Shown in pieces: positions 8,426-17,239 of a stretch of 64,000 nucleotides of DNA. Source of the stretch: Brevibacterium sp. CS2 (GTDB lineage: Bacteria > Actinomycetota > Actinomycetes > Actinomycetales > Brevibacteriaceae). The position numbers and the translations under genes are program-made. The stretch covers positions 1,302,001 to 1,366,000 of the forward strand of contig NZ_CP040020.1 of assembly GCF_005280295.1 (NCBI RefSeq), in the 5' to 3' direction. Below the pieces are notes generated by a model. The model searched no databases. It saw only the letters and a list, made by a program, of their open reading frames with translations, and was not told where the DNA came from. Each line of letters opens with the position of its first letter. Positions within the stretch are counted from its first letter, which is position 1.

Positions 8426-9798
8426 GGCGATGTCACCTCGACCGGGCCGGTGTTCTCCCCGAGCGGGGAGGGCGGGGCCTGTTCCGCGCCCGCCGAACGC
8501 GCGGAGGTGATCGCGTCCATCACGGTCTCGACGCCGATGACGCCGAGGAACCGGTCACGGCCCCCGGTGACGATCGCGTTGCTCGTCGAGGACACGAGCA
8601 TGGTGTCGAGTGCGTCGTTGAGGGAGGCGCGCTCGCCGACGACGGGGAGATCCTCGTCGGGGCGGTCGGGGAAGGCGGAGAGGCGCTCGAGCTGGCGGGC
8701 GGAGAACCAGTGCACCGGCCGCTGCCGGGAGTCGAGGACGACGATGGAGTCCTCGGTGCCGGCCGGGGCGGTGCCGGCGGCCTGTGCGGTGCGGAGCGCC
8801 TCGAGCGCGGCGGCGGGTCCGGCGTCGACGGGCGAGGTCAGGGCCTCGCGCACTTCGGCGTCGGCGACCCGGCTGAGCGTGAGCTGCTTGAGGCCGGCGC
8901 CGGAGCCGATGAAGTTCTCGACGAAGTCGTTCGCCGGGTGCTTGAGGATCTGCTCCGGGGAGTCGTACTGGACGAGTTGGCCGCCCTCGGCGAAGATCGC
9001 GATCCAGTCGCCGAGCTTGACCGCTTCGTCGAAGTCGTGGGTGACGCACACGATCGTCTTCTTGAGCTCGGCCTGGATGCTGATGAGCTCGTCCTGGAGG
9101 CGCTGACGGGTGATCGGGTCGACCGCGCCGAACGGCTCGTCCATGAGGAGCACGGGCGGGTCCGCGGCGAGCGCGCGGGCCACGCCGATGCGCTGCTGCT
9201 GGCCGCCGGAGAGCTCCTTGGGGTAGCGACCGCGGTAGGTGCCGGGGTCGAGCGACACGAGGTCGAGGAGCTCGTCGACGCGGTCGGCGATGCGCTGCTT
9301 GTCCCAGCCGAGCATCTTCGGCACGATCCCGATGTTCGCCGCGACCGTCATGTGCGGGAACAGTCCGCCGGCCTGGATGACGTAGCCGATCCGGCGGCGC
9401 AGCTTGTCCGCGTCCATCGTGGTGATGTCCTCGTCGCCCATGATGATGCTGCCGTCGGTGGGTTCGATGAGGCGATTGATCATCTTGAGCGTCGTCGTCT
9501 TGCCGCAGCCGGACGGTCCGACGAGCATGACGGTGCTGCCGGCGGGGATCTCCATGGTGAGTCCACCGACGGCCGGCTTCTTCTGTCCGGGGTAGGCCTT
9601 GGTGATCTCGCGCAGGAGGATCGAGGCGCCCTGCGAGCCGGCGTCGGCAGGAGCGCCGGTGCTGCTCATGTCAGCACCGGTCGGCTGGGTGTCGGTCGGC
9701 TGGGCGCCGGTCGGTGCGGTGGCGGCTCCTGCGCTCGAGCCGGTGGTCTGCGGGGTGCGGTCCTGGGGCGCGGCGGGACCGGTGGGATTCTCAGGCAC
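8422..9798 (-). CDS. opuCA: Osmoprotectant ABC transporter, ATP-binding protein with CBS domains (OpuCA-like)
   Basis: A 458-residue ATPase. Walker A is GPSGCGKTT (94-102), followed by the Q-loop in YVIQAGGLFPH, signature LSGGQQQR and Walker B LLMDEPFGAVD. After about residue 330 comes a tandem CBS region (VVLDSRQRPVHWF...; NAIVTGGRDRFLGVIGVETVMDAI), which in OpuA/OpuC systems senses ionic strength or cyclic dinucleotides. The GTG at 9798 overlaps the upstream permease by 8 bp and has AAAGG five bases before it. An internal ATG at 9669 (residue 44) would remove a Pro/Thr/Gln-rich tail and is a real alternative. Confidence 0.87.
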   Translation of the reverse strand: MPENPTGPAAPQDRTPQTTGSSAGAATAPTGAQPTDTQPTGADMSSTGAPADAGSQGASILLREITKAYPGQKKPAVGGLTMEIPAGSTVMLVGPSGCGKTTTLKMINRLIEPTDGSIIMGDEDITTMDADKLRRRIGYVIQAGGLFPHMTVAANIGIVPKMLGWDKQRIADRVDELLDLVSLDPGTYRGRYPKELSGGQQQRIGVARALAADPPVLLMDEPFGAVDPITRQRLQDELISIQAELKKTIVCVTHDFDEAVKLGDWIAIFAEGGQLVQYDSPEQILKHPANDFVENFIGSGAGLKQLTLSRVADAEVREALTSPVDAGPAAALEALRTAQAAGTAPAGTEDSIVVLDSRQRPVHWFSARQLERLSAFPDRPDEDLPVVGERASLNDALDTMLVSSTSNAIVTGGRDRFLGVIGVETVMDAITSARSAGAEQAPPSPLGENTGPVEVTSP

Positions 9799-10432
9799 GG
9801 ATACCTTTCGGGGTGGTCAGCCGGCCGATGCCGACGAGGATGAGGTCGAGCAGGAGCGCGAGGATGATGATGCCGATGACGCCGACGACCACGGACTCGA
9901 GCGAGTTCGCGCCGCCCAGGCGGGACAGGCCGGAGAAGATCAGCCCGCCCAGGCCGGGGCCGAGCGCATAGGCGGCGACGGCTGCGATGCCCATGACCAT
10001 CTGGGCGGAGACGCGGATCCCGGCGAGGATCACCGGCCAGGCCATGGGGAGCTCGACGGTGAGCAGGGTGCGCATCCGGCTCATCCCGATGCCGCGTGCC
10101 GATTCCACGGTGGCGGCCGGCACGGAGGACAGGCCGACCACGGCGTTGCGGAGGATCGGCAGGGTGGCGAAGAAGGTGACGACGATGACCGCCGGGGTCA
10201 CGCCGTAGCCCACCGGGGCGATGAGGAGGCCGATGAGCGCGAAGGACGGGATGGTCAGGCCGATCGCGGTCACGGAGTTCGCGACCGAGGTCCAGGCGCC
10301 GGAGCGGTAGACGAGCGCGGCGAGGACGATCGAGAGCGCGGTGGCGAGGATGAGGCACTGGACGACGAGGCTGAAGTGCTGCCAGCCGGCGAACAGGATC
10401 TGGGGCAGTCGGTCCACAAGGTAGTCCCACAT
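9791..10432 (-). CDS. opuCB: Osmoprotectant ABC transporter, permease (OpuCB-like)
   Basis: A 213-residue permease heading the osmoprotectant operon. It begins MWDYLVDRLPQILFAGWQHF, as OpuCB proteins do, and has about five hydrophobic segments. TIPSFALIGLLI, LPILRNAVVGLSSVP and ESARGIGMSRMRTLLTVELP (the EAA-type coupling loop) are diagnostic. It ends with RLTTPKGIRA and overlaps the ATPase gene by 8 bp. The promoter should lie in 10433-10673; no operator was recognised there. Confidence 0.88.
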   Translation of the reverse strand: MWDYLVDRLPQILFAGWQHFSLVVQCLILATALSIVLAALVYRSGAWTSVANSVTAIGLTIPSFALIGLLIAPVGYGVTPAVIVVTFFATLPILRNAVVGLSSVPAATVESARGIGMSRMRTLLTVELPMAWPVILAGIRVSAQMVMGIAAVAAYALGPGLGGLIFSGLSRLGGANSLESVVVGVIGIIILALLLDLILVGIGRLTTPKGIRA

Positions 10433-10673
10433 GGCGTCCGCCCCTATCGATTCATCTCACGTCAGCATGGTGTGTGTTCCGTACGGCCTGCGCGGGCAGA
10501 CCCGTCCGCGCCTCCGCAGAGCGGTCGCGGTGTCATCCAAGGTAGCGAGATGAGGGGCGCATGCCCAGGTCATGCGGGTGGTGTCGAGCCTTCGTGACCA
10601 AGTCGTGACTGCCCGCCCCGGCGCACCCCGCCGCCGAGGTGGGAGCCGGGGGCGCGCCCCCGGCATGGACGGA

Positions 10674-10739
10674 ACTGTGGGGCTTCCGGCGGAGAATGGG
10701 GCCGTTGATGCCACCACCCTCTGCCGAAATCCCCACAGT
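10674..10739. repeat. 66-bp palindromic intergenic element, copy B
   Basis: Begins ACTGTGGGGCTTCCGG and ends CCGAAATCCCCACAGT; the arms pair along their length with scattered mismatches around the centre GCCGTTGATGCCACCA. It starts 20 bp past the stop of the luciferase-like oxidoreductase gene. The surrounding 326-bp gap 10433-10758 otherwise holds only the leader of the osmoprotectant operon and a GCCGAGGTGGG word to the left of the element. Confidence 0.88.
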
Positions 10740-10758
10740 CGTGAGCGCGCGCTCCAGG

Positions 10759-11787
10759 TCAGCTGAGCATGTCGCGGACGAGCGGGACGACCTTCTCGCC
10801 GTAGAGCTCGATGCTGTGCATGATCTTCTCGTGCGCGAGCGGGCCGGTGCTGACCTTGAGGTCGAACCGGGTGGCACCGAGGGCCTGCATGCCGGCGGCG
10901 ATCTTCTTCGCCACGGTCTCCGGGGAGCCGACGGCCATTGAGCCGTGCTGCGCCTCGTGCTCGAACGATGCGCGTGACGGCCGGCCCCAGCCGCGCTCGG
11001 CGCCGATCCGGGCGACCTGCGCGGTGTAGGGCTCGTAGAGCTCTTCCATCGCCTGCTCGTCGGTGTCGGCCACATGACCGTAGGAGTGGTAGCCGGTCGG
11101 GTTGGACTCGGTGGCGCCGAACTCCGCGAGAGCGCGCCGGTAGAGGTCCGCGAACGGGGCGAACCGGTCCACCGGACCGCCGATGATCGCGAGCATGAGC
11201 GGCAGGTCGTGGTGGGCGGCGCGGATGACGGACTGCGGGCTGCCGCCGACGGCGATCCAGGTCTTGAGCTCCCCGCTCTCGACGGGCGGGTAGAGGGTGG
11301 CCGCATCGAGGTCCTGGGTGTGGGTGCCCTGCCAGGTCACCGGCTGCTCCTGCCGGAGCTTCGCGAACAGGGCGAGCTTCTCCTCGAACAGGTCCTCGTA
11401 GTCCTCGAGCCGGTAGCCGAACAGCGGGAACGACTCGGTGAAGGAGCCGCGGCCGAGGATGACCTCCGCGCGGCCGGAGCTCAGTGCGTCGAGGGTGGCG
11501 AACCGCTCGTAGACGCGCACCGGGTCGTCGGAGCTCAGCACGGTGACTGCGGAGCCGAGGTGGATGTTCTCGGTGCGCGCGGCGATCGCGGCGAGCACCA
11601 TCTCCGGGGCGGAGACGGCGAAGTCGTCGCGGTGGTGCTCGCCGATGCCGATGAAGTCGAGCCCGACCTCGTCGGCGCGCACGCCCTCCTCGACGACGTT
11701 GCGCACCGTCTGCGCGTGGGTGAGGAGTGCGCCCTCGGGGCCCGCAGTGACGTCGCCGAAGGTGTCGATGCCGAATTCATGAATCAT
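10759..11787 (-). CDS. LLM-class (luciferase-like) flavin oxidoreductase
   Basis: A 342-residue TIM-barrel monooxygenase of the bacterial luciferase family. It starts MIHEFGIDTFGD and shows VGLDFIGIGEHHRDDF (strand 2 with the family's EHH), NIHLGSAVTVLSSDDPVRVYERFATLD and GRAEVILGRGSF. The C-terminus ends in a helix pattern usual for F420/FMN-dependent members that test as putative oxidoreductases. Substrate and cofactor (FMN or F420) are unknown. It is divergent from the broken NADP-binding gene at 11877, with 89 bp between, so they may share control. A second, distinct family member lies at 37210. Confidence 0.85.
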   Translation of the reverse strand: MIHEFGIDTFGDVTAGPEGALLTHAQTVRNVVEEGVRADEVGLDFIGIGEHHRDDFAVSAPEMVLAAIAARTENIHLGSAVTVLSSDDPVRVYERFATLDALSSGRAEVILGRGSFTESFPLFGYRLEDYEDLFEEKLALFAKLRQEQPVTWQGTHTQDLDAATLYPPVESGELKTWIAVGGSPQSVIRAAHHDLPLMLAIIGGPVDRFAPFADLYRRALAEFGATESNPTGYHSYGHVADTDEQAMEELYEPYTAQVARIGAERGWGRPSRASFEHEAQHGSMAVGSPETVAKKIAAGMQALGATRFDLKVSTGPLAHEKIMHSIELYGEKVVPLVRDMLS

Positions 11788-11876
11788 GCCAGTCGAAACC
11801 TGGTTGAAGGATCAATTATTCCGGGCCGGCTGCGGGCTCGCGGAATAGCCCGTGCGCAGGGCACGTTGCATCGGTC

Positions 11877-12555
11877 GTGAAGACCACTGCGACGACCATC
11901 GGCATCGTCGGTGTCGGCAAGCTCGGCACGGCCCTCGGCCGGCTCGTCATCGACGCCGGCTGCGAACTCGCGCTCGCCGGACGGCCCGGCCAGCCGATGC
12001 TCGACCTCATCGTCTCCAGCCTGCTGCCGGAGGCGCAGCTCGTCGACTTCGCCGAGCTCGCCGCCCGCGCCGACATCACGATCCTCGCCGTTCCCCGCCC
12101 CGCCCTCGCCGTTCCCCGCCCCGCCCTCGCCGAGCCTCGACCTCGCGGCCCTCCGCGGCATCGTCATCGACGCGACGAACGCCTGGGAGGCCACTGACGG
12201 CATCGCTGCGCCGGCCGGGGCGGAGCCGCAGCTGAGCGGCACCTGCGGGCTCGCCCGGGACCTCCCGCACCTCGCCGTGGTCCGCACGCTCAACCACGCC
12301 GCCTACACCGACCTCGCCGCCGATGCGCGCCCCGCCGGGGCTCCCGGCCGGCGGGCGCTCGGCGTTGCCGGGGACGATCCCGCCGCGCTCGAAGCAGTCG
12401 CCGCGCTGGTCGACCGCCTCGGTTTCGACCCGGTGGTCCTGGGCCCGGACCGCGCCCACCTCCTCGACGTCGACGGGCCCGTGTTCGGCCGCCGGCTCGA
12501 GCGGGCGGAGTTCGAATCCGCACTCGCGGCCGCCTCGGCTCCGGCGTCCGGCTGA
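11877..12555 (+). pseudogene. NAD(P)-binding F420-reductase-like oxidoreductase, frameshifted
   Basis: Two overlapping frames together make one Rossmann protein of about 225 residues. From GTG 11877 the first frame reads IGIVGVGKLGTALGRLVIDAG (dinucleotide-binding GxGxxG) up to ADITILAVPRPAL. The rest (LDLAALRGIVIDATNAWEA, LPHLAVVRTLNHAAYTDLA, AAALVDRLGFDPV-like end) lies one base later in phase and ends at 12555. The switch falls in the GC-rich 21-bp tandem repeat at 12090-12131. Restoring one frame needs one base fewer or two more. This is either a real mutation, slippage in the repeat, or a sequence error. Without correction the product stops at 106 residues, lacking the second half. Homologues (NADPH-dependent F420 reductase, coenzyme-reducing dinucleotide-binding proteins) suggest a redox role. 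Confidence 0.7.
12090..12131 (+). repeat. Two perfect 21-bp tandem units at the frameshift
   Basis: The unit starts GTTCCCCGCC and ends CCCTCGCC; copies occupy 12090-12110 and 12111-12131, and CTCGCC just before suggests a third, partial unit. A 21-bp duplication alone keeps the frame, so the phase change seen here needs a further indel within the C-runs. Confidence 0.85.
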
Positions 12556-12727
12556 CGGGGCGCGCGACGGGCCCGGTGTGGATCTCCGCCGGGCCGCATC
12601 CGACCGCCTGGTGGGACCCCGGTTTCGCGCCCGCCCGGTCGGCTCACTAGGCTCGGGGGTGTGATGCGCCTCACCGCCGAGGCGCCGCCCACTCGCAGCC
12701 GCCGCGCGGCCGGATCCAGGAGGACCC

Positions 12728-13525
12728 ATGACCCATTCGTTCGACGAGGCGATCGCCCTCACCCCCGACGGCAGCGGTTCGGTGACCGCGCGCACCCACC
12801 CGGACTGGGCGAACATGGTCGGCCCCTACGGCGGGGTCACCGCGGCCGTCGCGCTGCGTGCGGTGCTCGAGCACCCCGAGGTGCTGGGCCGCCCGGCCGC
12901 CCTCACCGTGAACTACCTGGCGCCGATCGCCGACGGCGAGTACACGCTCACCGCCGTCCCCGTGCGCACCAACCGCTCGAACCAGCACTGGACGATCACG
13001 GCGACGCAGAACGGCGAGGTCACCGTCACCGGCACCGCGCTTTTCGCACAGGTGCGCGAGACCTGGTCCGACACCGAGGCGGCGTTCCCGCAGGTGCCGC
13101 CGCCGGCCGAGGTGGACCCGCGGCCGGGCGCGCTGCCGCTGCCGTGGCTCAACCGCTACGAGATGCGGGTGATCGACGGCGAGATCCCCGAGGGGCCCGG
13201 CCAGGCCCGCCCCGATTCCCTCACGCAGCAGTGGTTCCGCCATGCCGAGCCGCGCGGCTGGGACTTCCCGGCGCTCGCCTCGGCCTGCGATGTGTTCTTC
13301 CCGCGGATCTTCCTGCGCACCGGCGAGCGCGCCCCGGCCGGCACGGTGAGCTTCACCGCGTACTTCCACGCCGGCGCCGAGGAGCTCGCCGCGCAGGGCG
13401 AGTACCTGCTCGGCGTGGCGCAGGGCTCCCGGTTCGGCCACGGGCTGTTCGACCAGGCCGCCCAGATCTGGGGCGAGTCCGGTGACCTGCTCGCCACCAC
13501 GCACCAGCTCGTCTACTACAAGTGA
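12728..13525 (+). CDS. Acyl-CoA thioesterase family protein (double hotdog, TesB-like)
   Basis: A 265-residue protein with two hotdog halves. The N-terminal half has MVGPYGGVTAAVALRAVL at about 30-47 and LTVNYLAPIADGEYTL at about 60-75. The C-terminal half has CDVFFPRIFLR, TVSFTAYFHA and GRFGHGLFDQAAQIWGESGDLLA-like strands ending in HQLVYYK. Actinobacterial proteins of this type are annotated as thioesterase family or acyl-CoA thioesterase II-like. The substrate is a fatty acyl-CoA by family inference. Start ATG 12728 is preceded by AGGAGG. A hairpin at 13633 separates it from the convergent TRAP receptor gene. Confidence 0.8.
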   Translation: MTHSFDEAIALTPDGSGSVTARTHPDWANMVGPYGGVTAAVALRAVLEHPEVLGRPAALTVNYLAPIADGEYTLTAVPVRTNRSNQHWTITATQNGEVTVTGTALFAQVRETWSDTEAAFPQVPPPAEVDPRPGALPLPWLNRYEMRVIDGEIPEGPGQARPDSLTQQWFRHAEPRGWDFPALASACDVFFPRIFLRTGERAPAGTVSFTAYFHAGAEELAAQGEYLLGVAQGSRFGHGLFDQAAQIWGESGDLLATTHQLVYYK

Positions 13526-13632
13526 CATCCGTGCGCTGCGTATGACGCAGACGCAGTCGACCCCGGGTGCCGTCGTCCGCGATGACGGACGGGTGGCGTA
13601 CCCGGGATCGAGCTGAGGCCCGCTGCCGGCCG

Positions 13633-13668
13633 GCGGCCGCATGCACCCGGACGGGTGCGTGCGGCCGC
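13633..13668. terminator. Bidirectional hairpin between convergent genes
   Basis: GCGGCCGCATGCACCC pairs with GGGTGCGTGCGGCCGC at 15 of 16 positions with a four-base loop. It lies between the thioesterase stop (13525) and the TRAP receptor stop (13675). There is no U-run on either side, as is usual in high-GC actinobacteria. Confidence 0.7.
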
Positions 13669-13674
13669 AGGCGA

Positions 13675-14961
13675 TCAGCTCGGGCGGTGGGGGAGGTAGA
13701 CCTCTTCGAAGAGCTGTGCTGCGAACGGCGCGTAGTCGAAGTCATCGGCGTTGTACCACTCGTCGAGCGAGTCGAAGTCGCCGCCCTCCTCGTAGCCGAT
13801 CTCCTCGGCCACACCGCTCCACTTGTCCGCGGCGTCCTTCATCCGCTGCGAGGCGTCGGAGCCGATGAGCCCGTCCTCCTCGACCTGTGCGATGAGCTCG
13901 TCGTTCGTCTCCTTGTACTTCTTCTCCGCCTCGGGATCGAGCGGGGTCATCTCGCCGCCGGCCTCGCGGAGCTGCTTGACGCTCGCGGCGTTGCCGTTGG
14001 CGATGACCTCGGAACTCGCGATGAAGCCGCCCTCACCGGCGTCGAAGATGATCTGCTGGTAGGCGAGCGGGAGGTTCTGGAAGTTCGTCCCCGCGAGCAT
14101 CGCCCCGGCGCCGCGGCTCGACAGGCTCGCCTCCGGCGAGGCGTAGGAGACGTTCGGGGCGATCTCGAGGAGACCGGCCTCCTCCGAGGGGAGCAGCTGG
14201 GCGAGCGTGCAGTCGACGGTGCCGCGCTGGATCGCCTCGAACACCTCGACGTACTCCATCGACACCGGGGTGGCGCCGAGGTTGCTCGCCACCTTCTCGA
14301 GGGAGACGCTGGGGATGCGGACCTGGCGGCCCTTCCAGTCGTCGAGCGTGGTGCCGGAATCCGAGCAGATCGCGTGGTGGTTGCCCGTGCTCACCACAGG
14401 GGTCAGCGGAACGATGCCCTGCTCCTCGTATCCCTGGAGGATCTCCTCGGAGTTCCACGCCATGTCGATGATCGCGGCGTTGCCCACGAGCTCGCCGACG
14501 ACGGGGGAGTTCGGCAGCCCGGCCGAGGTGGTGGCCAGGGCATCGAACGCCGGGTAGGTCGACGGATCGTAGATCGGCAGGGCGTAGGAGACATCGATGC
14601 GGCCGTCGGACAGGGCATCGTCGATCTCGGAGTAGCCGGCGATCGCCTGTGCCCAGATGACCTCGACGGTGATCTTCCCGCCGGAGCGCTCCTCGACGTA
14701 CTCCTTGAAGTCGTGGGCGGACTGGGCGGACACGGAGTTCGGGCCCTGGGCGCCGGCCTGGTAGACGATGTTCACCGGTTCGAGCTCGGAGAGCGCGGCG
14801 TCGACGTCCTCCTGCGAGGCGCCGTAGTCGAATCCGCTGCCGCCGCCCTCACCGCCTCCGCCTCCACCGCCGGCGCTGCCCGCGCAGGCGCTCAGGGCGA
14901 AGGTCGCGGAGGCCGCGAGTGCGGCCAGGGACAGGAATCGTCCGTGTCGAACAGTGGTCAT
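13675..14961 (-). CDS. TRAP transporter substrate-binding lipoprotein (DctP family), copy 1
   Basis: A 428-residue extracytoplasmic receptor. The signal peptide ends in lipobox ALSAC followed by a glycine-rich linker and FDYGASQEDVDAAL. The DctP fold is shown by FKEYVEERSGGKITVEVIWAQ, the WKGRQVRIPS strand and GTVDCTLAQ. TRAP receptors of this family bind carboxylates and pass them to DctQM membrane subunits. No DctQ or DctM gene is near, so the receptor is orphaned within the window. It is clearly paralogous to the gene at 55217 (same linker type, same FEYGASQEE-like start, same HRPS end). The ATG at 14961 is preceded by GAGGAAC. Confidence 0.87.
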   Translation of the reverse strand: MTTVRHGRFLSLAALAASATFALSACAGSAGGGGGGGEGGGSGFDYGASQEDVDAALSELEPVNIVYQAGAQGPNSVSAQSAHDFKEYVEERSGGKITVEVIWAQAIAGYSEIDDALSDGRIDVSYALPIYDPSTYPAFDALATTSAGLPNSPVVGELVGNAAIIDMAWNSEEILQGYEEQGIVPLTPVVSTGNHHAICSDSGTTLDDWKGRQVRIPSVSLEKVASNLGATPVSMEYVEVFEAIQRGTVDCTLAQLLPSEEAGLLEIAPNVSYASPEASLSSRGAGAMLAGTNFQNLPLAYQQIIFDAGEGGFIASSEVIANGNAASVKQLREAGGEMTPLDPEAEKKYKETNDELIAQVEEDGLIGSDASQRMKDAADKWSGVAEEIGYEEGGDFDSLDEWYNADDFDYAPFAAQLFEEVYLPHRPS

Positions 14962-15305
14962 GGGGTTCCTCCTCGTCGAGGGACTCTCGCGTGGCGCGCT
15001 GCCCGTCGATGGTGCCGGGTGCGTGGTGCGGTGGTCGATGCCGGGCCCACAACTGTGTGAGCTCCCTCATTTATACCACCGCCGGCGGTGATTCTTGAGG
15101 TTGACGTCAGATTTGCGAGGCCCCGGTCGGCGGCTCGGGTGTGTCCGGCAGTCGGCGCGTGCGGCGGCGACGGTCTTCGGATACCGGTCAGCTCCCGGCC
15201 TGGGCGCGCTCGGACAGGCGCGACGAATCGTCGCAGATGCCTGTGCTCCCGCTGGTGGAGCACCTCGGAATCCGGGGAGGCGACAACAGACCCCGGAGCG
15301 CACGG
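14962..15305. other. Intergenic region upstream of TRAP receptor 1
   Basis: These 344 bp hold the leader and presumably the promoter of the minus-strand TRAP receptor, then the 3' flank of the tRNA gene. TTTATACCACCGCCGGCGGTG at about 15070-15090 contains a short palindrome (CCGCCGGCGG). I see no ORF with coding character and no recognisable operator. Open frames across it run through the tRNA and are not genes. Confidence 0.5.
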
Positions 15306-15378
15306 TGGGCCCCGTGGGGATCGAACCCACGACCCGCGGATTAAAAGTCCGCTGCTCTACCAACTGAGCTAGAGGCCC
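15306..15378 (-). tRNA. tRNA-Lys (anticodon UUU)
   Basis: The minus strand folds into a 73-base cloverleaf. The acceptor GGGCCTC pairs with GGGGCCC (one G-T pair), the D-arm is GCTC..GAGC, the anticodon stem GCGGA/TCCGC closes loop CTTTTAA with anticodon TTT, and the T-arm is GTGGG TTCGATC CCCAC. The discriminator is A. The 3' CCA is not encoded. Only one tRNA was found in the window, and there is no sign of an integrated element beside it. Confidence 0.95.
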
Positions 15379-15667
15379 GAACGGCGGTTCCAGCGCGGAG
15401 CCGGCCGTTCAGCGCACGAGCGTGCGCGGGTCAAGTCTAATCCGCGCGCGAGCCCCCGCCCAATTCCATTCGTGGACGCCTGCCCACGCCGCACCGGCCG
15501 AATCGGTAATGTTGCACGGGCACACATCGACGGTGCGTCCCATCCGCCCGCGCCCGCAGATCACGGACCGAGCGCCGGTCTGCAGACCACGCGCAGACCG
15601 CGAGCAGGCGAGCAGCGGACCACGACCGGACCACGAGCGGAACACGAACGAGCGGAGGCGGTGGAAC

Positions 15668-17071
15668 ATGGCCCACGACCGCACGGACCCCGCGCCCGCC
15701 GACCCGCGCGGCACCTGGCGCCTCATCGCCGCGCTCGCCGTCGCGAGCACGGGCGGCTCGTTCATGCAGACGCTCGTCGTCCCCATCCAGAACCACCTCC
15801 CCGGCCTCCTCGACGCCTCGCGCGCCTCGACCGCCTGGGTCCTCACCATCTCCCTCGTCGCCGCCGCGGTGACGACGCCGATCTCCGGGCGCCTCGGCGA
15901 CCTGTTCGGCAAGCGCACCGTCGCGCTCGCCCTCATCGGGCTGCTCATCCTCGGCTCGCTCGTCGCAGCACTGTCCACCGGCCTGGTCGGGCTCCTCGTG
16001 GGCCGGGCGCTGCAGGGTGCGAGCATGGGCATCATCGCCGTGGCGATCTCGATCCTCGGCGACCACCCCGACCCCCGCCGCAGCACCACCGGCATCGCGA
16101 TCGTCAGCGCGAGCCTGGGGTTCGGCGGGGCGCTCGGTCTGCCGCTCAGCGCCTGGGTGGTCCAGCTCGGCGACTGGAAGCTCCTGTTCTGGGCCTCCGC
16201 GCTGCTCGGGGTCATCACCTTCCTCGGCATCCTCGCCGCTGTCCCGGCCTCGCCGGGCACCCACCAGCGCGTCGACGTGCTCGGCGCGATCGGGCTGGCC
16301 GCCGGCCTGTCCGGCATCCTCATCGCCGTGTCCCAGGGCCCGGTCTGGGGCTGGGCCTCGGCACCCACCCTGGGCCTCGGGTTCGGCGGGGTCGCGGTGC
16401 TCCTGGCCTGGGGTGTGTTCGAGCTGCGCGTGGCGGAGCCGATCGTCGACCTGCGTCTGCTCGCCCGCCGCCGGCTCCTGCTCGTCAACCTCGGCTCGAT
16501 CGCGCTCGGCTTCTCCTTCTTCGTCATGGAGGTCGCCTTCATGCAGATGCTCGAGCTGCCGGCCGACACCGACGCCGGGCTCGGCCTCACGATGCTCGGG
16601 GGGAGCCTCGCACTCGTCCCCGGCGCGCTCGCGATGATGGCGCTCGCCCCGGTCTCCGCCCGGCTCATCCGCGGCCTCGGCGGGCACATGGCGACCGGCA
16701 TCGGGGCGCTCACCATCGCACTGGCCTACGGCTACACCCTCGTGTGGCACGACGCCGTGGGGCACCTCGTGCTGTCGAGCACCGTGCTCTGCGCGGGTCT
16801 CGCCCTAGCCTACGCGGCCATCCCCACGCTCGTCATGGCCGAGGTGCCGCGTTCGGTCACCGGCTCGGCGAACGGCGTCAACGCCCTCATGCGCAGCGTC
16901 GGCACGAGCAGCGGGGCCGCGGTCACCGGCATGGTGCTCGCCGCGACGAGCCAGAGCCACGCCGGGGCCGAAGTGCCCGCTCTGTCCGGCTTCCTCGTCG
17001 TCTTCGCGCTCGGCCTCGTCACCGCGCTCGCATGCCTCATGCTCGTGTGGGCCGCGCACCGCTCCCACTGA
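15668..17071 (+). CDS. MFS transporter, DHA2-like drug exporter family
   Basis: A 467-residue transporter with about 14 hydrophobic segments. Segment 1 is followed by QNHLPGLLDASRASTAWVLT; the GRLGDLFGKRTVAL loop between helices 2 and 3 is the MFS motif A. GRALQGASMGIIAVAISILGD and a GALGLPLSAW stretch match motif C of the DHA2 (EmrB/QacA) drug:H+ antiporters. The function is probably efflux of toxic compounds; the substrate is unknown. The ATG at 15668 follows GGAGGCGG. The upstream 289 bp from the tRNA contain no other gene and no adjacent regulator was found. Confidence 0.82.
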   Translation: MAHDRTDPAPADPRGTWRLIAALAVASTGGSFMQTLVVPIQNHLPGLLDASRASTAWVLTISLVAAAVTTPISGRLGDLFGKRTVALALIGLLILGSLVAALSTGLVGLLVGRALQGASMGIIAVAISILGDHPDPRRSTTGIAIVSASLGFGGALGLPLSAWVVQLGDWKLLFWASALLGVITFLGILAAVPASPGTHQRVDVLGAIGLAAGLSGILIAVSQGPVWGWASAPTLGLGFGGVAVLLAWGVFELRVAEPIVDLRLLARRRLLLVNLGSIALGFSFFVMEVAFMQMLELPADTDAGLGLTMLGGSLALVPGALAMMALAPVSARLIRGLGGHMATGIGALTIALAYGYTLVWHDAVGHLVLSSTVLCAGLALAYAAIPTLVMAEVPRSVTGSANGVNALMRSVGTSSGAAVTGMVLAATSQSHAGAEVPALSGFLVVFALGLVTALACLMLVWAAHRSH

Positions 17072-17239
17072 CCCGGCTCTGCCGGTAACCCTGCAGGCCC
17101 CGGGCCAGAACGCCGTCGACCTGCCGTTCATGCTCGATCCTCGGTGGGAGAAACGGGCAGGAGCGACAGGTCGATGGACGGCGGTGCTCAGCCGGGCGCG
17201 GGCCCCGGCACCCTCAGCGGAGCACGGGATCCAGCCGGC

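Noticed and set aside
12661..12727. TAGGCT followed by GTG/ATG near 12660 as a leaderless start of a separate gene
   Set aside because: The frame that follows is an Arg/Pro-rich shadow; the thioesterase has its own AGGAGG and ATG at 12728. The box may be the thioesterase promoter.
15067..15372. Short ORFs across the tRNA gene
   Set aside because: The peptide VEQRTFNPRVVGSIPTGPT is the familiar mistranslation of a tRNA and its flank. No ribosome-binding site.
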